Part shown: positions 1 through 9,800 of the stretch, in pieces
Layout of the letters: each line of letters begins with the position of its first letter
Position numbering within the stretch: the first letter of the stretch is position 1
Assembly: GCF_045679555.1 (NCBI RefSeq)
Contig: NC_092110.1
Span: 4,169,390 to 4,233,389, forward strand
Direction: 5' to 3'
DNA: 64,000 nucleotides
Origin: Salvelinus alpinus
Taxonomy: Eukaryota > Chordata > Actinopteri > Salmoniformes > Salmonidae
Position numbers and translations under genes: made by a program
Notes under the pieces: generated by a model
What the model was told of the DNA's origin: nothing
The model's database searches: none
What the model saw: the letters and a program-made list of their open reading frames with translations, nothing else

Positions 1-2450
1 CAGAGGCAGCTGTCAATCGTTGTCTCTGATTGAGAACCATACTTAGGTAGCCTGTTCCCACCTGTGTTTGTGGGTAGTTGTTTTGTGTTTGTTTCACCAT
101 GTTTCGATTTTCGTTGTCATTCACTTTGTTATTTTTGTATTTTTTCGTGTTCTGTTATATTAAAGTAACATGGTTACCACGCTGCATTTTGGTCCGATCC
201 TTCATATTCCTCATCAGAAGAGGAAGACAATCGTTACAGAACTACCCACCACAAACGGACCAAGCAGCGTGGTAACAAGGAACAGCGCGATCTGGAGAAA
301 TGGACATGGGAGGAAATATTGGACGGCAAGGGACCCTGGGCACAGCCGGGGGAGTATCACCGCCCGAAAGAGGAGCTGGAGGCAGCTAGAGCGGAGAGGC
401 GACACTTTTTTCGGGGGGGGGGGGGGCACACGGGGAGATTGGCGGACTCAGGTAGGAGACCTGAGCCAACTCCCCGTGCTTACCGTGGCGAGAGAGTGAC
501 TGGGCAGGCACCGTGTTATGCGGTGAAGCGCACGATGTCCCCAGTGCGCACGCATAGCCCGGTGCGCTACATCGCAGCTCCTCGAATCGGCCGGGCTAGA
601 GTGGGCATCGAGCCAGGAGGGATGATGCCGGCTCAGCGCATCTAGTCTCCAGTGCGTCTCCTCGGCCCGGGGTATACTGCACCAGCCCTACGCACGGTGT
701 CCCCGGTTCGCCAGCACAGCCCAGTGTGGCCTGTTCCAACTCCCCACACTTGCCGGGCTACAGGGGGGATCCAGCCAGGACGAGTTGTGCTAGCTCTGCG
801 CTCGAGACCATCAGTGCGCCTCCACGGCCCAGTGCATCCGGTGCCTCGGCCAAGGAAGAGGCCTCCTGCATGTCTCCCCAGCCTGGTGAGTCCTGTGCCT
901 GTGCTAAGCCCTAACCCTCCTGCATGTCTCCCCAGTCTGGTGAGTCCTGTGCCTTCTCCCAGAGTCAGGCCTCCTGTGTGTCTCTCCATTCCAGTGGTGA
1001 TCCATGGCACGAAGCCTCCAGTGGTGATCCATGGCACGAAGCCTCCAGTGATGATCCATGGCACGAAGCCTCCAGTGATGATCCATGGCACGAAGCCTCC
1101 AGTGATGATCCATGGCACGAAGCCTCCAGTGGTGATCCATGGCACGAAGCCTCCAGTGATGATCCATGGCACGAAGCCTCCAGTGATGATCCATGGCACG
1201 AAGCCTCCAGTGATGATCCATGGCACGAAGCCTCCTGTGATGATCCATGGCACGAAGCCTCCTGTGATGATCCATGGCATGAAGCCTCCTGTGATGATCC
1301 ATGGCACGAAGCCTCCAGTGATGATCCATGGCACGAAGCCTCCAGTGATGATCCATGGCACGAAGCCTCCAGTGGTGATCCATGGCACGAAGCCTCCAGT
1401 GATGATCCATGGCACGAAGCCTCCAGTGATGATCCATGACACGAAGCCTCCAGTGATGATCCATGGCACGAAGCCTCCTGTGATGATCCATGGCACGAAG
1501 CCTCCTGTGATGATCCATGGCATGAAGCCTCCTGTGATGATCCATGGCACGAAGCCTCCTGTGATGATCCATGGCACGAAGCCTCCTGTGATGATCCATG
1601 GCACGAAGCCTCCTGTGATGATCCATGGCACGAAGCCTCCTGTGATGATCCATGGCACGAAGCCTCCTGTGATGATCCATGGCACGAAGCCTCCTGTGAT
1701 GATCCATGGCATGAAGCCTCCTGTGATGATCCATGGCACGAAGCCTCCTGTGATGATCCATGGCACGAAGCCTCCTGTGATGATCCATGGCACGAAGCCT
1801 CCTGTGATGATCCATGGCACGAAGCCTCCTGTGATGATCCATGGCATGAAGCCTCCTGTGATGATCCATGGCATGAAGCCTCCTGTGATGATCCATGGCA
1901 CGAAGCCTCCTGTGATGATCCATGGCACGAAGCCTCCTGTGATGATCCATGGCACGAAGCCTCCTGTGATGATCCATGGCACGAAGCCTCCTGTGATGAT
2001 CCATGGCACGAAGCCTCCTGTGATGATCCATGGCACGAAGCCTCCAGCGACGCCCTCTAGTCCGGAGCCTCCAGCGACGCCCTCCTTTTTTATGTCTCTA
2101 TTTTGGTTTGGTCAGGGCGTGAGTTGGGGTGGGCATTCTATGTTTTGTTTCTATGTTTTGTATTTCTGTGTTTGGCCTGGTATGGTTCCCAATCAGAGGC
2201 AGCTGTCAATCGTTGTCTCTGATTGAGAACCATACTTAGGTAGCCTGTTCCCACCTGTGTTTGTGGGTAGTTGTTTCCTGTTTTGTGTTTGTTACACCAT
2301 TCAGGACTGTTTCGATTTTCGTTGTCATTCACTTTGTTATTTTTTTATTTTTTCGTGTACTGTTATATTAAAGTAACATGGACACTTACCACGCTGCATT
2401 TTGGTCCGATCCTTCATATTCCTCATCAGAAGAGGAAGACAATCGTTACA
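1..2450 (+). mobile_element. LTR-type retroelement fossil, 5' end outside window
   Basis: Two directly repeated, closely similar segments (1-238 and about 2192-2450) bracket roughly 1.9 kb. Both end in ...CGTTACA, and the CA end fits an LTR. The right LTR probably begins near 2100-2150; the left one is cut by the window edge. The inner part holds a proline-rich open stretch and a 27-bp tandem array, and I recognise no gag, protease, reverse transcriptase or integrase. It therefore looks like a non-autonomous or decayed member of a common salmonid LTR family. The two LTR copies differ by only a few small changes, which suggests a fairly recent insertion. The family name is not assigned. Confidence 0.7.
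991..2045. repeat. 27-bp minisatellite, about 39 copies, inside the LTR element
   Basis: The unit reads CCTGTGATGATCCATGGCAC plus seven more bases and repeats with few changes. Because 27 is a multiple of three and the unit lacks stops in several frames, long open frames run through it on both strands: PPVMIHGTK-type units on plus, PWIITGGFV and MDHHRRLRA units on minus. Two unit variants differ at the CCAGTG/CCTGTG step. The CCAGTG form dominates the left third and the CCTGTG form the rest, a block pattern expected from local unit duplication. Confidence 0.95.
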
Positions 2451-3184
2451 CTAACAAGCACCTAACAAGCATCTCTTCTCATGGAGTCACATGTTTTTGC
2501 CATGTGACAAGACAATTGTACACACACAGCATGTATCGGAAATAAAAGTAACAAAACCACGTCCAAGTAGAAATATAAGAAAACAGATTGATGATGTATT
2601 ATATATACACATCCCTTTCAAGGACCAGTTCAACGACATAAAGTAGAAAACATTTAAATATTGCGGTGTTGCGTAACACGTCAATGTACAAGGTCAAATG
2701 TTTGGTTCGCAATTCAGATTTTGTTCCTGCTTGAAGTCATGATGTATTAGCCTTCGTTTGCATGGAATTGCTTTTCTTCGGCTGTTTACATGAATGTGTA
2801 TTTGAATGTCTTTGATCAACAGCGTGCAGCAAATAGTATATTATGTATGCTCTGTTGTTTGTGAATAAACTGACAAGAACAATGACTGATCCTGTTTTCT
2901 TTGTCACTCCATACATTTGAATCCAACACATCCGAATCCAATACAATCTCAGTGTTTTCAAATATATCTTAGTAAGAAATGATGCATCAATATTATGTAT
3001 CAACATTTCAACTAAAAATGTCTTATATTTAGTCAGGATCTTTATTAGATTATCATAAGACATTAAGGTGCCATACATGCTTATGTCAGGTCTTACAATG
3101 CGTTATAACCCACTGTACCACAAACTAATCTACTGTCATCAACTTTACTGCAGTAACAAAGCAACTTTTTTTTCTCTCCCCCAG
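2451..3184 (+). other. Last intron of the otoferlin-like gene, no further exon seen
   Basis: AT-rich sequence between the LTR element and the exon acceptor at 3184. It ends in a clear polypyrimidine tract and CCCCCAG. I see no other exon, RNA gene or classified repeat here. Confidence 0.5.
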
Positions 3185-3365
3185 CCGTCCAGACACAGCC
3201 TTCCTATGGTTCCTTATGCCTTTCAAAGCCATCAAAAACCTCATCTGCAACCAGTACTTCTGGCTCACGGTCAAGTTAGTAGTGGCCCTGCTGCTGGTGC
3301 TCATCCTGGGCCTCTTCATCTACAGCATGCCTGGATACATGGCCAAGAAACTAATGGGTGTCTGA
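3185..3365 (+). CDS. otof: Last coding exon of a ferlin, most like otoferlin
   Basis: After the acceptor TCTCTCCCCCAG, one base completes a split codon. The frame then gives 59 residues starting RPDTAFLWF and ending YSMPGYMAKKLMGV, with TGA at 3363-3365. The middle is a hydrophobic run (about residues 25-47 of the exon), which matches the single C-terminal membrane anchor of ferlins. The pattern R-P-[DE]-T-x-F-x-W-F just before the anchor and the YS(M/L)PGY end are ferlin features, and the -KKL-G end is closest to otoferlin rather than dysferlin or myoferlin. Otoferlin is a multi-C2 calcium sensor for synaptic vesicle fusion in hair cells. All other exons lie left of the window. The gene converges tail-to-tail on mapre3. 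Which paralogue this is (otofa or otofb) is unknown. Confidence 0.75.
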
Positions 3366-4358
3366 GAGAGAGGGTTGTGTCCTTTGCCCGAACACATAGA
3401 CAGACGTATGTATAGCCTACCATGTTTGAAATGCAATGCCTACTTTGTCTTCAGTGGAGTACATGTTTTGGTGTACCTTGATAAGCAAACATTGTACAAT
3501 GCAGCTCATTGAGACTCAACTTGATGTCTGAGAGGGTGTTCTTGTCTGTAAAGGTCTACGATATCGATAGGCAGTTAGGTTTCAGCCCTACACATCAGAC
3601 CTGGGTTCAAATACTATTTAAAATCATTTCAAAATGCTGATACTTTATCTTGATTATGCTTGCTTGGCTTCAAGGACCAATAGAATAGTCAAACTCTGAA
3701 CCCCACCCATCTGGTGCTCTAGGTAGTATTTGATAGATTTGATATAGTATTTTAACCCAAATCTGCTATACATAGACATATTTATGTATAACCTACTATG
3801 ATTTCAGTGGAGTGTATTATTTGGTGTGCCTTGATAGGCAAACACAATGCTGTGCAGTCCCTTATGGCTACTGGAAAAATGCTTGACTTCCTTCACTAGT
3901 CCTATGCTCTGAAGCCAATTTGTGTGTGTTGATGTGTATTTAGGCCTACTTCCAAAAGTTATAGAGTTGACATGATACTGTAGTTTAGTTGTAACACATA
4001 GTTTTAACTTACTGGCCACAGAATATTACACTAGCTACCAGGAGCATATCTATGTCCAATTCTCAAGGATCTTAGCTTTATTTTATTTCAAACATAATTA
4101 TTTGAATTGACAATACTGTATTGAATTAAGAAGTTTATTAAATCTATTAAATATGTAGTCTATTTACTGATATTTTGATTGTCTGTAGGCCTAACCCACC
4201 ACACCACCAAATGAATGGACCTATTGATAAAAACGTTTCGTAGGTTTACAATCTCTCCGTCCTAAAGGTTGATTTAGATATGTTATGTTATTTACATTAA
4301 GAGAATAAAGTCATAATAAGCGCGTTTACATTGGCTTCTGTCGAAAACATAAAACATT
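3366..4358 (+). other. Otoferlin 3' UTR or intergenic DNA
   Basis: AT-rich sequence without a recognisable gene. An AATAAA at 4304-4309 is a possible poly(A) signal for the upstream exon, but several weaker variants also occur, so the 3' end is not fixed. A short tract (about 3560-3760) has the look of an old dispersed repeat; I could not classify it. Confidence 0.3.
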
Positions 4359-4431
4359 TGGAGGATGCGGGCATCGATCCCGCTACCTCTCGCATGCTAA
4401 GCGAGCGCTCTACCATTTGAGCTAATCCCCC
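4359..4431 (-). tRNA. tRNA-Ala (anticodon AGC)
   Basis: Read on the minus strand, 73 bases fold as a full cloverleaf without an intron. The acceptor stem GGGGGAT pairs with ATCCTCC (one G-T pair), the D arm is TAGCTCAAATGG (box A), and the anticodon loop is CTTAGCATG with anticodon AGC. The T arm carries the ATCGATG loop typical of eukaryotic tRNA-Ala, and the discriminator is A. A TTTT pol III stop follows within about 10 bases on the minus strand (4351-4354 on plus). It sits alone between the tail-to-tail otoferlin and mapre3 genes, with no SINE tail, so it looks like a true tRNA gene rather than a tRNA-derived repeat. Confidence 0.93.
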
Positions 4432-4727
4432 GGATGGGTGCATTAGCTCCTGTACAATATAAGACGTCGCTACTGTTGTGTTATACTTGTGTAACAAGCA
4501 TTGCCTGTATTGGTGTGTACGGTGGTTCGACGTTCATATCCGAAATTGTAGATCCATGTTCTTTCTACATTGATGTTTCTGGCTGATCTACGAAATAAAT
4601 AAATAAAACAATACAATTCATTTTACCGCTGCAACACATTGTGTGGAACAATAGTGCCCTCTACAGTCGTTGAATGGAAACGCATTGTCTTTTCTGGGCC
4701 CTACCGTTGACAGTCGGGCCCATAGCG

Positions 4728-4915
4728 CCGTGGTTCTCAACTAGGGGTACTAAGACTGCTGGGGCTACTTAGCCTATCCACAGGGGATACTTGAGAAGAC
4801 TCATGAGACCATAGGCTTCCTGGTAAAATGCAAATGAGGGGGTACTTCAGGGGTACTCCGGGCAGAGCAAAAACCAGTTGGTGGTACAGTAACCAAAAAA
4901 GGTTGGGATTCACTG
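4728..4915. mobile_element. hAT-type MITE
   Basis: The ends are inverted and imperfect: left CCGTGGTTCTCAACTAGGGG, right AAAGGTTGGGATTCACTG. They are flanked by near-identical 8-bp repeats, CCATAGCG at 4720-4727 and CCATAGGT at 4916-4923, as expected for hAT target duplications. There is no coding capacity. The CAGTGGTTCTCAA-type end is widespread in vertebrate hAT MITEs. Confidence 0.7.
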
Positions 4916-5009
4916 CCATAGGTGGCCAAGTGGAGCCTCACCATAGCCCTTCTAAGGTTTTCTGTGCGCACAATCTTGTAGCTAAACAGAAATAAACAAT
5001 AATATTGTA

Positions 5010-6814
5010 ACAGCTTATTTCACAATAGTTTATTTACTTAATAAAACTCAAAGAGATGAGAGTTATGCAAACAATGGTATACAGTCAACGCACGAGAGAG
5101 AATGCAGGTCAAATTCTATTGCAGATGGCTGTTTGCATTGTAAAGGCAGTAGTACAGGGGAAATGACTTATATTCCTTATGATGCTCATGACGACCAGCA
5201 TAATTTTGAACTGGTCATCCCCTAACTAACTCCGTGTGTCCAAAATGGCACCCTATTCCCTATATAGTGCAGTACTTTTGACCAGTAGTGCACGATATAC
5301 GAAATAGGGTGCCATTTGGGACGTAACTCTGACTTCACTGTTGCCTAAACTCAACCTGCAATTCCTAAGACTACAGCTGCGCAATATATTATAGCAAACC
5401 AAAAGTACAAACATAGCAAAATTAGCAACAGAAACGTGATATGATCAAATCAAAGTAAATCGTTTTTTTCATGCTCCTTTAAAGCTGAAATCCGCATATG
5501 GGAAAACGGCACCACTGTTCGCCCCAGCATGTTTGTTATTGTTTTAATTATGAAAGGGAGGAGCTTCCAGCATCGTGAAAAAATGTTCGTTGTTTGAAGT
5601 AACTTCTTTTTGGCATTTTTGTATATATCGTAAACAGACGTGTCAGTTTCACCATTACGGATTCCAGCTTCAAATAACACATTTTTACATTTAAATTAAA
5701 AAATATATTTTACTGCCATAATGTCAGCCTACATAGTACCTCAGGTATTGTTAATACCAAATTAAGTTCAAACTCATTATACATAATAAATACCATGGCA
5801 TTTAACCAGACACTTCTGACGGAAGACAAAATCTGCACATAAAATAGCTAACAAATATATTGCCCATTCACTGTCAATTTATAACATTCTCATGCTCAGA
5901 TACAGCTAATCAAGAATGAGTAGTCAAAGTGCATTGATCATATCCTATGCCCTAAATGATCATTTCTATACCAATTTCCTTTTTTACGTGTTTTCCCTTG
6001 ATGTTACTACATGCCATCAACTAAAAGAAAAAGCGTCTTAAACTGCTTCACTGCCATCAGCACAAATTACAGTATTGTTTCATTTTCATACATTTTGCAT
6101 CAATTGTTCTACTATTTGTTAAATCAAATCAATAAATAAGAAAGTATTGACAAATGAAATATAATTTGTTGTCATAGACCATTTTGTTAGAGTCTAAGTG
6201 TGACTCTTGTGGTAACCTGTAATACAGTAACATGCACAAGGTGCTTTTTATACTCTGGAACAAACCCAAAATGAGGTTTCGAAAAAGCACGAGTCAAACC
6301 AAAAAACAAACTAACAAATGCATTCTGACAACTACCTTATTTCAAAACCATTCCTTAAAAAAAAAATCATATTTACAACTCTGAATGAATTGTGTAGGCC
6401 TAACATCCCCATGAATATCACATTGGTTTTGTTCATTTTTCTGTGTTATACTATGTGCCATGCTGGAACGACTAGGATATGTTCTGTTATTGTTGCCTCT
6501 ACTGTGTCATTGGGGAGGGGGGAGGGAGGAGTAGCTTAGTACACTGAGAAGTAGAGGTGTATGTACAGTAGATAACCAGGGGGAAGAGAGGGAGACAAAC
6601 ATATATAAATATGAAGAGAGAGGAAGAGAGGAAAAGAGCGAGAGAACAGGAATAGGATAGAGGTATTTATAGTGTGCAAAAAAAGGGACAAAGGAGAGAG
6701 AGAGAGAGAAACAGAGAGAGGGACAAAGGAGAGAGGCAGAGAGAGGGTGAATATGGATGGACATAATGGTTTAGAGGAGGGAGAGGGGGGATATGGACAG
6801 AAGGTACAACAGGC
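5010..6814 (-). other. mapre3: Probable mapre3 3' UTR
   Basis: Sequence directly downstream of the mapre3 stop codon, with no splice-like exon. A minus-strand AATAAA (TTTATT at 5029-5034 on plus) is the first strong poly(A) candidate near a point where the sequence type changes. GA-rich tracts occur at 6590-6760. The 3' end is inferred, not shown. Confidence 0.4.
5238..5323. mobile_element. Short MITE with long inverted ends
   Basis: Left end GTCCAAAATGGCACCCTATT and right end AATAGGGTGCCATTTGGGAC are inverted copies around a short centre with further pairing (ATATAGTGCAGTAC...). The whole unit can fold as a hairpin. The same family occurs at 34520-34613. Confidence 0.8.
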
Positions 6815-9800
6815 TCAGTATTCATCCTGGTCCAAGTGGGCCTGTTCATCAATCTCGTCATCGTCTGGAGCAGCAAAGCCGTCCTGAAACACAAAATACA
6901 GATATCATCAGATTTACAGTGTATGTGGATGATAACCCACAACCCCTTATATTTGATACATGAGAGAGGGATAGATCCAAATAAGGATAGCTCAGGGCTA
7001 CACGTAGATTAGTAAAATTCTTATTAAAATTGTAGCATCTCTAGTTAAAAAAAGAAGCCTATTCTTTATTCAGTTTCAGTGTTGTGACCAATGATGTATA
7101 TGAACACATTGAATTATACTGTATATGTCTGGGTTGTGACAGGTACCTCTGTGGCGTAGAGAATGTCCATGATCCTGGAGAGGTGAGGGTTGGTGTCAGT
7201 CTCGTGTTCCTGACAGATCAGCTCAATGTCTCTCAGCTTACTGAAGTAGAAATCTCTTTCCTTCTCTAGTCCGTCCACTGTCAACTTCAGCTCCATCAAC
7301 TACACAGACAAGAAAAGGTTGTTTCAAACACATGGAGAATAAAAAGGTCGATGTACAGTGCCTTCGGAAAGTATTCAGACCCCTTGCCTTTTCCACATTC
7401 TGTTACGTTACAGCCTTATTCTAAAATGGATTAAAAAAAAAAAAATCCTCAGCAATCTACACACAATAGCCCATAATGACAAAGCGAAAACAGGTTTTTA
7501 GAATTTTTTGCAAATATATTAAAATAATAAACATAAATAGCTTATGCATGTCAGAGCAAAAACCAAGCCATGACGTCAAAGGAATTGTCCGTAGAGCTCC
7601 GAGACAGGATTGTGTCGAGGCACAGATTTGAGGAAGGGCACCGAAACATTTCTGCAGCATTGAAGGTCCCCAAGGACACAGTGGCCGCCTCCAATCTTAA
7701 ATGGAAGAAGTTTGGAACCACTTAAGTCTCTTCCTAGAGCTGGCCACCCGGCTAAACTGACCAATCGGGGGAGAAGGGCCTTGGTCAGGGAGGTGAACCC
7801 AATCGAACATCTCTGGAGAGACCTGAAAATAACTGTGTAGCGATGCTCCCCATCCAACCTGACAGAGCTTGAGAGGATCTGCAGAGAAGAACGGGAGAAA
7901 CTCCCCAAATACAGGTGTGCCAAGCTTGTAGGCTCATATCCAAGAAGACTTGAGGCTGTAATCACTACCAAAGGTGCTTCAACAAAGTACTGAGTAAAGG
8001 GTCTGAAAACTTATGTAAATCTGATATTTCAGTTTTTTTTAAAAATCAGTTTTCTTTATCATTACACGGTATTGTGTGTAGATTGATGAGGGGGAAAAAA
8101 ACATTTAATACATTTTAGAATAAGGCTGTTACGTAACAAAATGTGAAAAAAGTCAAGGGGTCTGAATACTTTCCGAATGCACCGTTGTACTCACTGAGTA
8201 CTACAAACTTATGTTAGTTACATGCTTACTATACTTGAACTAAACTTACATTTTGTTTCCTAATATGCATGAAATGTAACTTTTTATCCTCCTCTTTATT
8301 GGATAAGTCACAACTGAGTCAAAAATGAGACAAACTCTAGTGTAAACTTACACTCACACTTCACATTACAAAGACCAGAGCATGGATGTAGCCTACAGCC
8401 AAGTCTTAGGGCTAAGCATGACTCTACTTGCAATAAATAAAACCTGATAACTGAGTTGAAACTAATACAGGACACCTTAATTCGTATTGAATACTGTCAA
8501 TACCACATTAGTACATTAGTATGGCCCAAGAGTTTACTTCTCCAATGTAGAGTAAGGCCTCCTTACCCTCCCTGGGACTCTACCTGTTGATTTAGCTCCA
8601 TGAGTTCCGCGTCGCTGCCCCCATTCCGCGCCAGAGCCGGGGTCTTCCTCACATGTACGGTGGTGTTCAGCACCCTCTGGGGCGCGGGCATTATCTTGGG
8701 CACCGTGGGCGACATCCTCTGGGGGCCTGGAATGATCAGTTAGTGTTAGGGCTCTATTCATTTTGTAAAGCTGAAGCGTTACAGATTGCGCAATAGAAAC
8801 GTAAAGGTCATTTCCGATTGAGCCGACATCTGGAGCATATGCAGTTTACCGTGAATGCAGTCTCCGCTAACGCAGAAGCATTGCCTTTAAATTTTAACCA
8901 GGCTGTAACGCTGAACTTCCGTGGTAGTGATTGAATGGAGTCCTTCGTGTCGCAGTGCAGGTTTACTGTTATAACATTTAGGCCGGGATTCAATCCAAGG
9001 CGCGTTATTGAGCAGCGCACTATAACAGACTCTTATTAAAGGTAATTTACAGTGAACGTGATCTACGCAAACTTCGGGGGAAAATGCCTTTAAAGGGCAC
9101 ATTGAGGGCTCTCTAGTGCACTGCTCTGTAATGCGCCTTGGATTGAAACCCGGCCATACTCACAGTAAATGTCAACAAAATACTATTAAACAAATATTTG
9201 TCAACTAAAAGTAGTAGAAATAGCAGTAAATACTAGTAAACATAGTAAACAAATGCTCGTTGTTTGTCACCCCATGCGATCAAAGCCATGGATACTACTA
9301 CTACAGTGTTTCAACGAGAACCCATGTTGTAAGCATAGCAAAATGTTGTGCAGGTGGTGTAACACACATGAGCTATATTACTGATTTTAGGAACCGATGC
9401 TGATTTATTTTCACCCTTAATACCAAAAGACAATGCACAAAAAAGCTGTTTTTACACATTGCATGTCTAAGATCAAGCCTTAAAACATCTCTGTTAGTAC
9501 AAAGGGTCCCAAAAGGGTGCCACAATGATCAATTCACTCAATATAGAATAACTGGAACAATTTTATTTATAAATTGTAAAATAATGTATTTGTGTTCAAA
9601 AGGGTACTGTGAAGATCACAAGAATACCGACACTGACTCCCAGCGCTACCTTTCCTCGACTGTTTCTAAAACGCTAGCCTGTGAAATGACCATCACAGAG
9701 ATATCATCCAGTGGAACATGCACAAACAGACCAGTTGCTTGCAGAGCGCTGTGCGTGTTTTGAGCCATCCAAAGCTCAATCAGCGAGCCAATCCCATTCA

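Noticed and set aside
642-2226. Long open frames of 375-524 codons on both strands
   Set aside because: They are made by a stop-free 27-bp tandem unit within an LTR element; no known domain is present.
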